Assembly (NCBI RefSeq): GCF_042660205.1
Contig: NZ_JBHSTQ010000009.1
Coordinates: 1 to 64,000, forward strand
DNA: 64,000 nt
DNA from: Sporolactobacillus kofuensis
GTDB taxonomy: Bacteria > Bacillota > Bacilli > Bacillales > Sporolactobacillaceae
Reading direction: 5' to 3'
How positions within the stretch are numbered: the first letter of the stretch is position 1; each line of letters starts with the position of its first letter. Below the pieces are notes generated by a model. The model had not been told where the DNA came from, made no database searches, and saw nothing but the letters and a program-made list of their open reading frames with translations. This document shows positions 50,852-59,306 of the stretch, piece after piece. Position numbers and translations under genes: made by a program.

Positions 50852-52333
50852 ATGAATAAACCGTTAGAATCGTCCAACGATACCCTGGAGTTAAAAGATT
50901 ACCAACAGAGTATCCATTTAAGAAATCCAAAAAGGTATGTAAAAGTGATCGCCCTCATCGCTTCATTCGGTGGGCTGCTCTTCGGATACGATACCGGAGT
51001 GATCAATGGTGCGCTTCCCTACATGGCTAGACCGGATCAGTTAAATCTAAATGCATTCTCAGAAGGACTTGTTGCGAGTTCTTTGATTCTTGGTGCCGCG
51101 TTTGGTGCTGTTTTTACCGGTAAATTGGCGGACAGCAAAGGAAGAAAAAGGGTTATTATGTATCTTGCCCTTGTTTTTCTGGTTACGACTCTTGGTTGTT
51201 CAGTCGCTCAAAATGCGCTAATGATGGTCTTCTTTCGCTTCTTTCTCGGATTGGCAGTTGGCGGAGCATCAGTAGCCGTACCCACTTTTCTTGCCGAAGT
51301 ATCTCCAGTCGAGTTCCGCGGAAGAATGGTGACCCAAAACGAATTAATGATTGTCACTGGACAACTTCTTGCTTACACGTTCAATGCAGTGATCGCAAAT
51401 TATTCAAGTGGCGCATCTCATGTATGGCGGTACATGCTTGTTCTGGCAACCTTGCCATCCATTACCCTTTGGATTGGAATGTTCTTTGTTCCAGAAAGCC
51501 CCAGATGGTATGCCTCTAAGGGAAAATTTAAAAGTGCGTGGCGCGTTTTAAACAGAATTCGTCACCCGAAACGTGCGAGACGAGAACTGAAGTCCATTAA
51601 AACTACTGTCCAAAACGAACAACAAAAAATGAACCAAGTTTCGATCAGAGACTTAACGATCCCTTGGGTCAGAAAAATTGTTTTTCTGGGAATCGGTTTA
51701 GCAATCATACAGCAAGTAACTGGTGTCAATTCAATTATGTACTACGGGACGCAAATTCTTCAAAATGCTGGATTAAGTACAAATGTAGCGTTAATCGCAA
51801 ATGTTGCGAATGGGATCATTTCTGTACTTGCCGTTTTTATAGGAATTTGGCTGCTTGATAAGGTGAATCATCGTCCTATGCTTATGATTGGTTTTGCTGG
51901 AACCTCGTCCGCATTGCTTATGATCAGTATTTTTTCCATGACATTAAGTGGAACAGCACTATTACCCTATTTAGTACTTAGTATGACGGTCATGTTTCTA
52001 GCATTTCAACAATCTGCAATTGCCCCAGTCACTTGGTTAATGCTATCAGAAATTTTCCCACAGCGTGTTCGCGGACTGGGTATGGGCATATCTGTATTTT
52101 GTCTCTGGCTGACGAACTTCTTAATCAGTTTACTATTTCCAATCATCTTGGAATTTGTCGGTTTTTCAGTAACGTTCTTTCTTTTTTTTCTATGTGGTAT
52201 TGCCGCATTTGCCTTCGTCAAGTTTGCTTTGCCCGAAACAAGAGGCAAATCTCTAGAAGAATTAGAACTGTATTTTCGAAATAAGGGCCACAAGACTGTC
52301 ACAGAAAACCAAAATGTAACCGTAAATAAATAA
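50852..52333 (+). CDS. Sugar porter family MFS transporter (myo-inositol/pentose:H+ symporter-like)
   Basis: A 493-residue, 12-helix sugar porter. Family signatures are GGLLFGYDTGVINGA near 40-54, GKLADSKGRKR near 90-100, PESPRWY near 212-218, QQVTGVNSIMYYG near 289-301 and PETRGKSLEELE near 467-478. Closest in feel to B. subtilis IolT/YwtG. ATG 50852 has AAGGAGGAG twelve bases upstream, a wider spacing than usual. Divergent from marR, suggesting regulation by it. No sugar catabolic genes adjoin, so the substrate is open. Confidence 0.87.
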   Translation: MNKPLESSNDTLELKDYQQSIHLRNPKRYVKVIALIASFGGLLFGYDTGVINGALPYMARPDQLNLNAFSEGLVASSLILGAAFGAVFTGKLADSKGRKRVIMYLALVFLVTTLGCSVAQNALMMVFFRFFLGLAVGGASVAVPTFLAEVSPVEFRGRMVTQNELMIVTGQLLAYTFNAVIANYSSGASHVWRYMLVLATLPSITLWIGMFFVPESPRWYASKGKFKSAWRVLNRIRHPKRARRELKSIKTTVQNEQQKMNQVSIRDLTIPWVRKIVFLGIGLAIIQQVTGVNSIMYYGTQILQNAGLSTNVALIANVANGIISVLAVFIGIWLLDKVNHRPMLMIGFAGTSSALLMISIFSMTLSGTALLPYLVLSMTVMFLAFQQSAIAPVTWLMLSEIFPQRVRGLGMGISVFCLWLTNFLISLLFPIILEFVGFSVTFFLFFLCGIAAFAFVKFALPETRGKSLEELELYFRNKGHKTVTENQNVTVNK

Positions 52334-52351
52334 ACAGTCTCTTAAAAGAGG

Positions 52352-52375
52352 GCAGCTTTTGCTGCTTTCTTTTGT
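52352..52375 (+). terminator. Weak intrinsic terminator
   Basis: Short hairpin GCAGC-TTTT-GCTGC followed by TTTCTTTTGTTTT, 19 bases after the sugar porter stop. Confidence 0.5.
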
Positions 52376-52428
52376 TTTAAACTAAAATCTGCTTCTCCAT
52401 TTCATTCACATAATTTTATGTAAAAAAG

Positions 52429-53649
52429 TTAGTTGGGTTTCGCACAGACGAGTGTAAATAACTTGGGCAGACCGATATCATTAATCTTCATGTTCGGTTG
52501 TTCGTCTAATCGGCGCACAGTTAAACCTGATTGTGCAAATGTTGTTACAATCTCGCCAAGCGTCCATTCTCTCAGATAAACTTTCCGTGATCCTTCTTCT
52601 GCAGATTGATGATGAGAATCAAGATGTTTTGCAAACGCAACGGATCGGGTATGAAGTGACTGATCAAAATAATTGCCAAAGACAATTTGTCGTTTCCCTT
52701 TCGTTGTCACAAGTTTTGTTGAGATCGGATGAAATTCTTGAATGACAAATTGACCCCCTGGTTTTAATAAATTGAAAACAAGGTCAGCGATTGGTTCCAA
52801 GTCAATAAAATAATGTAGAATTCCAAGTTCCATGAAAACTTGATCATACTTTTCCTTATATTGATCGACTGGGAGTTGCAATACATCTGAAATAACATAA
52901 TTAAGTGGCACATCAAGTGCGTTTGCAACATGTTTTGCATAAGCCGCATTCTCAGCTGAGATATCAACAACAGTCACCTCCGCACCCATTAGTGCAAGCG
53001 CAAGTGCTTTTCCTGCATGTGAACCAAGCAAATTCATAATTTTTTGCCCGCGCACATCTTTTAAATAATAAGATAGCGAACCAAGTCTCCCGATTGGGTC
53101 TTGCTTGATTTTTTGAGCTGCTTGATCTGGTGTACCAAAACGATTGATCCATGCTTGATATGCATCATCATTCCATGCTTGGCCATTTTGATCGGCGTCA
53201 GTCACCTGCAAATTATAATAATAGCGTTTTATTGCTAATCGAATCGGATTCGATTTTTCTAAAGTACGAAGGTAATAATTTAAAGACTTTACTGCGAGTT
53301 CCTCTGAAGCGACCGAGATAATTAATCGATCAGGATCTGTACGAACAACAGTACCTAGGTAGCCCACAATTTCAATGAAAAATCCATTCATCGTGAACGT
53401 GAACGAATGCGTTCGTTGAGTTGTATTCACTTCACTGATGGTATTTTCAATGAGCTTCGCTCGAAACGATTCAAGTGCGTCCCATTGAATCGAAAAACGG
53501 ATCGAGGGGGTTCGATCCACTGAACACCCTTGTAACTGAACAGCGGATTCACCTTCCAGTGTTGCCGATATATGCTCTCTTTCCAGAAGATGCCATACAT
53601 CGAAAATCGTTTTTTGCCAAGTTTCTTCATCGAAACATTCTTTATTCAT
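52429..53649 (-). CDS. SAM-dependent methyltransferase with N-terminal nucleotidyltransferase-like domain
   Basis: A 406-residue protein. Residues 1-160 (DVWHLLEREHISATLEGESAVQLQG, SIRFSIQWDALESF) look like a nucleotidyltransferase/aminoglycoside-adenylyltransferase-like fold without its catalytic G-S/DxD motif. Residues 180-400 form a class I methyltransferase: a motif I variant NLLGSHAGKALALALMGAEVTVVDIS near 203-228, YDQVFMELGILHYFIDL near 268-284 and LLKPGGQFVIQEFHP near 293-307. Motif I lacks the usual GxGxG. Start 53649 overlaps the GNAT stop by eight bases (AAGGAG inside GNAT), so the two are translationally coupled. Target unknown. Confidence 0.72.
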   Translation of the reverse strand: MNKECFDEETWQKTIFDVWHLLEREHISATLEGESAVQLQGCSVDRTPSIRFSIQWDALESFRAKLIENTISEVNTTQRTHSFTFTMNGFFIEIVGYLGTVVRTDPDRLIISVASEELAVKSLNYYLRTLEKSNPIRLAIKRYYYNLQVTDADQNGQAWNDDAYQAWINRFGTPDQAAQKIKQDPIGRLGSLSYYLKDVRGQKIMNLLGSHAGKALALALMGAEVTVVDISAENAAYAKHVANALDVPLNYVISDVLQLPVDQYKEKYDQVFMELGILHYFIDLEPIADLVFNLLKPGGQFVIQEFHPISTKLVTTKGKRQIVFGNYFDQSLHTRSVAFAKHLDSHHQSAEEGSRKVYLREWTLGEIVTTFAQSGLTVRRLDEQPNMKINDIGLPKLFTLVCAKPN

Positions 53650-54529
53650 TGATAAACTCCTTCAGATCTTTTACATGAACGCGATCATAATTAATCGTTT
53701 CGTTCGGTGTAAAACCGAATTTTTGGTAGAGATGGAATGCTGCTTCATTTCGTGACTCCACTTCTAACTTAACAATTTTTGCGTGACTTGAAAGCAATTG
53801 TTCTAAGATCATGCCTAGGAATGAAAAACCAACACCTTTACCTTGCCAGTCCTTATGGATTCCTAACCCAAACAAAAAAGCTTCAATGCCATCGAAACGT
53901 ACATTACAAACGCCGATAATCTCACCGTTCATGGTTGCCGAATATCCTTGCCTGTTTGACGAAAGCAAAGTCATCTCAATGAGGTGTTGAGCCTCTTCTC
54001 TGCCATCTTCAAATGCCGATACATTGACATCAATCAGCTGTTGCAAATCGTCGATTCTTTGTTCTTTTATTTCCAAGCCTGATTTTGATTGATGTTGTTT
54101 TGTATCGTTTTTCAACTCTAGAGACATCACATACTCAGAAAAATCATGTATTGCCCCGTAATGACGAATTATCCTATTTTCCGGATACTTTGGTTGTGAC
54201 ACAAAGAGAAGATCAGGAATGTGATAGTCATTCAGTTCTTCAAGAGTTCTAAGAAGCAATGCACTAAAATAGCCATTTCGTCTATATTCTGGAAGTGTGA
54301 ACGCTGAAAGCTCTGCCTCAGACGAAGTTGGTGCAAACAAATGCAAAAAAGCAATTAATCGATGCTTTTCATAGCAGAGAAACGTATGATTCATGGTTTT
54401 GTGTCTGTTTATCGAATCGTCCAAATCCGTGAGATATAGGCAACCATCTGCTTGAGCACACTCATTCTCAAGCGCTCGGATCTCCTGTTTTACCTCTGCA
54501 TTCAAAGAATGCACAGCTTTAATAATCAT
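53642..54529 (-). CDS. GNAT acetyltransferase with two tandem GNAT domains
   Basis: A 295-residue protein with two acetyl-CoA folds. The first (about 1-145) is divergent (AELSAFTLPEYRRNGYFSALLLRTLEEL, motif A with R-R-N-G-Y). The second (about 150-290) is canonical (FLFGLGIHKDWQGKGVGFSFLGMILEQLL near 217-245, and KLEVESRNEAAFHLYQKFGF). The double layout resembles mycothiol synthase-type and antibiotic-modifying enzymes. First gene of a two-gene operon with the methyltransferase. No clear ribosome binding site was seen before ATG 54529. Substrate unknown. Confidence 0.75.
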   Translation of the reverse strand: MIIKAVHSLNAEVKQEIRALENECAQADGCLYLTDLDDSINRHKTMNHTFLCYEKHRLIAFLHLFAPTSSEAELSAFTLPEYRRNGYFSALLLRTLEELNDYHIPDLLFVSQPKYPENRIIRHYGAIHDFSEYVMSLELKNDTKQHQSKSGLEIKEQRIDDLQQLIDVNVSAFEDGREEAQHLIEMTLLSSNRQGYSATMNGEIIGVCNVRFDGIEAFLFGLGIHKDWQGKGVGFSFLGMILEQLLSSHAKIVKLEVESRNEAAFHLYQKFGFTPNETINYDRVHVKDLKEFINE

Positions 54530-54576
54530 GGCTTTGCTCCAATCACTTTCGATATTAATGCCCTATTGACGCACAA

Positions 54577-54602
54577 AGAAACCTGAGTAGATCAGGCTTC
54601 TC
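54577..54602 (-). terminator. Terminator downstream of the ferredoxin-NADP reductase gene
   Basis: Inverted repeat AGAAACCTGA / TCAGGCTTCT (one G-U pair) with a GTAGA loop, 16 bases after the reductase stop. The minus-strand reading continues TTTG, so it is modest. Confidence 0.6.
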
Positions 54603-54617
54603 TATTAAAAAGGTCCA

Positions 54618-55625
54618 TTACTTAGTGAATAATTCTCCTGCACTAGAGCTATGTACCGGTTGTGCCCTGGAATTAGGATCAATATAATGCTTAGCATTAT
54701 TAACCGCAGTTGGTGCTTCTCCCAGTCCGGTAGCGATCAGTTTAACTTTGCCAGGATATGCGGCAATATCGCCTGCAGCATATACTCCGGGAATGTTGGT
54801 TTCCATTTTGCTATTAACCAAGATTGAGTTTTTCTCCAATTCAAGTCCCCAATCTTTAATCGGACCAAGTGCCGAGACAAAACCATAGTTTACAATCAAA
54901 TCATCGAGCAGCAATGTTTCTTCGGCATCGCCTTTCACTTGTTGAATGACGAGCTGGTCAACAGAATGATCTGTACCCGAAACTGATTTTGCAGTAAATG
55001 GTGTTTTTATACGTACCGATGCTTTTTTCATCTCTTCAACACTTGTCTCATGAGCACGGAATTGATCACGACGATGTACAATAGTGACCTCCTTCGCAAT
55101 CGGTGCGAGTGTGTTTGCCCAGTCAACAGCTGAGTCACCGCCACCAAGAATCACAACACGTTTATCTTTGAATACTGTAATATCTTGGACATAGTAATGA
55201 ATATTTTTGAAACCATCAACTGCTTGTTCAACTTTAAGCGGCCGTGGTGCAAAAGCACCGACTCCTGCAGTAATCACAACTGTACGCGAGAAATGTGTAA
55301 CGCCTGTGACCGAGGTCAGTTCAATCACTCCATCCTCACGACGGTTCATCGTTTCAATTTTTTCATCGAGAAAAATATTTGGATGAAATTGTTCCGCTTG
55401 TTCTTGTAAATTTCTAACCAAATCTTTTGCTTTAATTCTTGGGAATCCTGCCACATCATAAATTTCTTTTTCCGGATAGAGTGTACCCAGCTGACCACCT
55501 AATTGAGGAAGACTTTCAATAATCTTCACCTTCATTTGCCGCATCCCGGCATAAAAAGCAGTGAATAATCCTGTTGGACCGCCACCGATTATCGTTATAT
55601 CAAAAATTTCCTGATCCTTCGACAA
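54618..55625 (-). CDS. Ferredoxin/flavodoxin--NADP+ reductase, thioredoxin-reductase-like (YumC type)
   Basis: A 335-residue FAD- and NADPH-binding flavoprotein. The FAD loop IIGGGPTGLFTAFYAG near 12-27, ESLPQLGGQLGTLYPEKEIYDVAGFP near 40-65, the NADPH loop ILGGGDSAVDWA near 162-173, and the C-terminal AAGDIAAYPGKVKLIATGLGEAPTAVNNA near 286-314 match the Bacillus YumC/FNR2 group, which lacks the CxxC of thioredoxin reductase. TTG 55625 is seven bases after GGAGGG. It supplies or consumes reduced ferredoxin or flavodoxin. Confidence 0.93.
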   Translation of the reverse strand: MSKDQEIFDITIIGGGPTGLFTAFYAGMRQMKVKIIESLPQLGGQLGTLYPEKEIYDVAGFPRIKAKDLVRNLQEQAEQFHPNIFLDEKIETMNRREDGVIELTSVTGVTHFSRTVVITAGVGAFAPRPLKVEQAVDGFKNIHYYVQDITVFKDKRVVILGGGDSAVDWANTLAPIAKEVTIVHRRDQFRAHETSVEEMKKASVRIKTPFTAKSVSGTDHSVDQLVIQQVKGDAEETLLLDDLIVNYGFVSALGPIKDWGLELEKNSILVNSKMETNIPGVYAAGDIAAYPGKVKLIATGLGEAPTAVNNAKHYIDPNSRAQPVHSSSAGELFTK

Positions 55626-55882
55626 AACAATCCCTCCAATAACCCTGATCAAGCTACTTCACATTTTATATTCTAAATGTTTTCCATTCTCAAAGCTATT
55701 CGTTTGATTCTATCTGTTACAAAAATGATATTCATAAAATGTTCGAAGATCTTGAATGATTTATTAGTGATTCGCTCATGATAATCATTGAGTCAAAAAG
55801 AATGGTAAAAACGTTCGCTAAAACAGACATCGGACTTATGACTCCTAGATTCAATTGCTGTAATTCATGAGGAGGTTAATGA

Positions 55883-56347
55883 ATGTTTTTCGCCGTAACA
55901 CTCTGTTTCGCTTGGATTTCAGTAAACCTTCTGATTATCATTCCTAAGTCATTAACAAAAGATGAGCACTTGTTTCTTTTCCTAGTCAGTTCCCTGACCA
56001 TTATACTGTCTCTCATTTTACCTGCGAAACACTTGTATATCGGTGACCCAGATTTCAAGGACACGATTCAGACCACACTTGCATTTCTAACCAATCGAAC
56101 AATTGTATTTCCGGTGCTCACATTGGTATCAGTAAACTTGATCCTTCTTCGAAAATTTTGGATACAAGTACTTACAGGAAGTACGTCATTATTTATCTTT
56201 CTGATCTATTGCCTACTTGAGCCAAAATATACCACGATATCTTCAATCGGGGCCGGACAGTTACTCCTTTATTTTGTCGGTTATTATGTGTTCATAATCC
56301 TTTTGTTAAGAGGGTTCCGCCTGTTACACCCTTTAGAGGACCCATGA
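55883..56347 (+). CDS. Small polytopic membrane protein, unknown
   Basis: A 154-residue protein with about five hydrophobic segments (near 1-20, 28-48, 68-88, 92-108, 118-142). GGAGG lies eight bases before ATG 55883. It starts divergently from the reductase and is followed by another small membrane protein with a 16-base gap, so they form a pair. No named family recognised; it may be a divergent relative of the neighbouring CBO0543-like protein. Confidence 0.65.
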   Translation: MFFAVTLCFAWISVNLLIIIPKSLTKDEHLFLFLVSSLTIILSLILPAKHLYIGDPDFKDTIQTTLAFLTNRTIVFPVLTLVSVNLILLRKFWIQVLTGSTSLFIFLIYCLLEPKYTTISSIGAGQLLLYFVGYYVFIILLLRGFRLLHPLEDP

Positions 56348-56363
56348 ATTGGAGGCGATGACT

Positions 56364-56855
56364 ATGATAGACAACGATCTATTGTTCCACTCAAATGAAG
56401 TGTTTATTATCATCACCGGAGCACTTGCATATATAGTGATGTTACGGTTACCCAAGCAATTTACAAGACAACAAACAATCATCATGCTTCTTATTAGCAT
56501 CTACTTAAGTGCTCTTTTTGATAATACTCTGTGCGTCCATCCGTTCAATTTTTATTATGTGAATAATACATCAATCCCCGGCTTTTGGGACCTAATGTCC
56601 TACCTCATGTTCGGACCCTTTGCTTACTTGTTTGTCTACATTTACTCGATATTAAAGAAAAATCGAGCAACGTATTTTATTTATATAGTGGTCTGGGCGA
56701 TTGTTGCGCTATTCGCTGAGGCATTGGCATGGCATGCCGGTGTTTACCGCTATCAGAATGGATACCAAATGTTCTTCTCATTACCAATCTATCTTCTCGT
56801 ACTTACGGTAACGATGATCTATTATTATAGCTACATCCATAACCAAGAGGAATAG
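56364..56855 (+). CDS. CBO0543-like small membrane protein
   Basis: A 163-residue protein with about five membrane helices and the C-terminal AEALAWHAGVYRYQNGYQMFFSLPIYLLVL, which resembles the conserved tail of the CBO0543 family (W-H-x-G-V-x-x-Y-x-x-G-Y, then a short helix). ATG 56364 has GGAGG eight bases before it; in-frame ATG 56358 and TTG 56349 are less well placed. Second gene of a two-gene unit. It converges on parC with a one-base gap. Function unknown. Confidence 0.7.
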   Translation: MIDNDLLFHSNEVFIIITGALAYIVMLRLPKQFTRQQTIIMLLISIYLSALFDNTLCVHPFNFYYVNNTSIPGFWDLMSYLMFGPFAYLFVYIYSILKKNRATYFIYIVVWAIVALFAEALAWHAGVYRYQNGYQMFFSLPIYLLVLTVTMIYYYSYIHNQEE

Positions 56856-56856
56856 G

Positions 56857-59304
56857 TTATCCGTCCTGACGTTCCTCTTGGTTAATTGCCAACCAAATTT
56901 CTGTTACCGAACCATCTTCGTCCTGATCAAGAATAAAAGATCCGTTATTGTAACGATCCGATTTTCGAATGTCTGAAGAAGAGACCGTGAAAACTTTTCC
57001 TTTGTCTGTACTGATTAGTATTTGATCCTGTTGATCGACAAGGGAAAAACCAGCGATATGATGCGGACGCGTTTTCAGTTCACGTAAGATTTGTACACCT
57101 CGTCTCGGACGACCGGTCTGTTCAATTTGTCCTTCAATAGCCATTTTCTTTACAGAACCCCGATCTGTGGCAATAAACAAATCACGATCTGATCCCTTAG
57201 TGAACGCTACTGCGCCGGCTAGGTAGTCTCCTTCTTTTAATTGAACGGCCTTAACTCCCGCAGCTCGTACACCAACTTCGCCAGCTTCTTCTTCTGCAAA
57301 TCGCAAGCCATAGCCATTGTATGTGCCAAGAATGAGATCACTGAATCCATCAGTTAGAAAAGCCGCAATACATTCATCGCCATTTTTTAGCTTCAATGCG
57401 GTTAAAGGTTTTGAACGGCGTTGAGCTTGGTATTCGCTTAACTTGGTTCGCTTAACCATCCCGAGTTTAGTCAAGAAAGTCATGTATTGATGATTCGCTT
57501 CAAAGTCTGTTACAGGGATTGCTGCAATGACTTCCTCATCAGGTTCAATGGGAACGAGACTTGCGACGTGTTGCCCCAGCTCCTTCCAGCGCCGATCTTG
57601 TATTTCATGTACAGGGAGATAGAGGTATCGTCCCATGTTCGTAAATACAAGCAACGTATCAGTTGTATTCATCTGCTTTTGGAATAGTGAATGATCGGTT
57701 TCCTTCATTGCTACTGAATCATTACTGCTTGCAGCATACGAGCGTAAGCTTGATCGTTTTACATAACCGTGTTTTGTTAAGGAAACCATGACTTCTTCCG
57801 AAGCAACCATAACTTCTAGATCAATTTTGATCTCCTGAATTTCTGCTTCAATAGTTGTCCGTCTTGCATCTGCGTATTTCTTTCTAACTTCATTTAATTC
57901 CTTTTTGATGACTGAAATCAGTTTCTTTTCTGAATTAAGGATACCCTGTAGCATTGCAATCGTATGGTCAAGCTGATGTTCTTCTTCTTGTAGGGTCACA
58001 ATATCTGTGTTGGTTAAGCGATACAATTGCAAATTAACAATGGCTTCAGCTTGTGCTTCGGTGAAACCAAATGAATCCGATAGATTCTGTTTTGCATTCT
58101 TCTTATCTTTTGAACTCCGGATGACACGAATTACTTCATCAAGTATTGAAATCGCCTTAATTAATCCACGAACGATGTGCTGGCGATCAATACTCTTCTG
58201 GAGTTCAAAGCGTGATCTGCGTGTAACAACGTCCTTTTGATGCTCAATGTACGCTTCGAGTATTTCTTTAAGTCCAAGTTGACGCGGTGCCTTATGATCA
58301 ATAGCGACCATATTGAAGTTATAGGAAATCTGCAAATCGGTATTCTTGAAGTAATAATTTAGAATTCCTTTAGGATCGGCATCTTTCTTTAATTCGATAA
58401 TGACACGCATCCCGCTACGGTCCGTTTCATCGCGTACCTCTGCCACGCCCTCAACTTTATGATCAAGACGCAGCTCATCCATTTTCTTAACGAGCAATGC
58501 CTTATTCACTTCGTAAGGAAGCTCATTAATAATAATTTGCTGACGCCCTGTTCGTAGCGTTTCAATCTCAGTACGTGCACGAAGTACAATTTTCCCTTTT
58601 CCGGTTTTATACGCTTTTTTGATTCCATCCAATCCTTGCACAATACCACCAGTAGGAAAATCCGGTCCCTTAACATAAGTCATTAAATCGTCAACCGTAG
58701 CATCAGGATGTTCCATTAATAAAATGGTTGCATCAACTATTTCCGACAGACAATGCGGGGGAATTTCAGTTGCGTATCCGGCAGAAATTCCTGTTGAACC
58801 GTTAACCAGTAAGTTTGGAAATTTGGAGGGAAATACCGTAGGTTCTTCAGTCGTGTCATCAAAGTTCAACACAAAGTCTACTGTTTTCGCATCAATATCA
58901 CGAAGCAGCTCAGCAGATATTTTGGATAATCTCGCTTCTGTATAACGCATAGCAGCAGGCGGATCGCCATCAAGACTACCATTATTTCCGTGCATTTCAA
59001 TGAGTGGCATCCGAACTTTCCAGTCCTGACTCATACGCACCATAGCTTCATAGACAGAGGAATCCCCATGCGGGTGATAGTTACCAATCACGTTTCCGAC
59101 GGTCTTTGCCGATTTTCGAAACGGTTTGTCATTGGTATTGCCGTCTCGAAGCATCGCATAGAGAATACGGCGCTGCACCGGCTTTAAACCATCGCGGACA
59201 TCGGGAAGCGCACGTTCTTGAATTATATATTTACTATAAATACCAAATCGGTCACCCATCACTTCTTCAAGGGTCCGATTCAGTAATTTCTCACGTTCTG
59301 CCAA
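56857..59304 (-). CDS. parC: DNA topoisomerase IV subunit A
   Basis: An 815-residue type IIA topoisomerase subunit that cuts and rejoins DNA to decatenate daughter chromosomes. Visible are SKYIIQERALPDVRDGLKPVQRRILYAM near 24-51, the winged-helix HPHGDSSVYEAMVRM near 77-91 and the catalytic tyrosine in AAMRYTEARL near 115-124. The C-terminal six-blade DNA-wrapping domain starts near 500. Both residues that change in fluoroquinolone resistance (Ser and Glu of GDSSVYE) are of the susceptible type. TTG 59304 starts two bases after parE. Length fits ParC, not GyrA. Confidence 0.95.
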   Translation of the reverse strand: MAEREKLLNRTLEEVMGDRFGIYSKYIIQERALPDVRDGLKPVQRRILYAMLRDGNTNDKPFRKSAKTVGNVIGNYHPHGDSSVYEAMVRMSQDWKVRMPLIEMHGNNGSLDGDPPAAMRYTEARLSKISAELLRDIDAKTVDFVLNFDDTTEEPTVFPSKFPNLLVNGSTGISAGYATEIPPHCLSEIVDATILLMEHPDATVDDLMTYVKGPDFPTGGIVQGLDGIKKAYKTGKGKIVLRARTEIETLRTGRQQIIINELPYEVNKALLVKKMDELRLDHKVEGVAEVRDETDRSGMRVIIELKKDADPKGILNYYFKNTDLQISYNFNMVAIDHKAPRQLGLKEILEAYIEHQKDVVTRRSRFELQKSIDRQHIVRGLIKAISILDEVIRVIRSSKDKKNAKQNLSDSFGFTEAQAEAIVNLQLYRLTNTDIVTLQEEEHQLDHTIAMLQGILNSEKKLISVIKKELNEVRKKYADARRTTIEAEIQEIKIDLEVMVASEEVMVSLTKHGYVKRSSLRSYAASSNDSVAMKETDHSLFQKQMNTTDTLLVFTNMGRYLYLPVHEIQDRRWKELGQHVASLVPIEPDEEVIAAIPVTDFEANHQYMTFLTKLGMVKRTKLSEYQAQRRSKPLTALKLKNGDECIAAFLTDGFSDLILGTYNGYGLRFAEEEAGEVGVRAAGVKAVQLKEGDYLAGAVAFTKGSDRDLFIATDRGSVKKMAIEGQIEQTGRPRRGVQILRELKTRPHHIAGFSLVDQQDQILISTDKGKVFTVSSSDIRKSDRYNNGSFILDQDEDGSVTEIWLAINQEERQDG

Positions 59305-59306
59305 AA

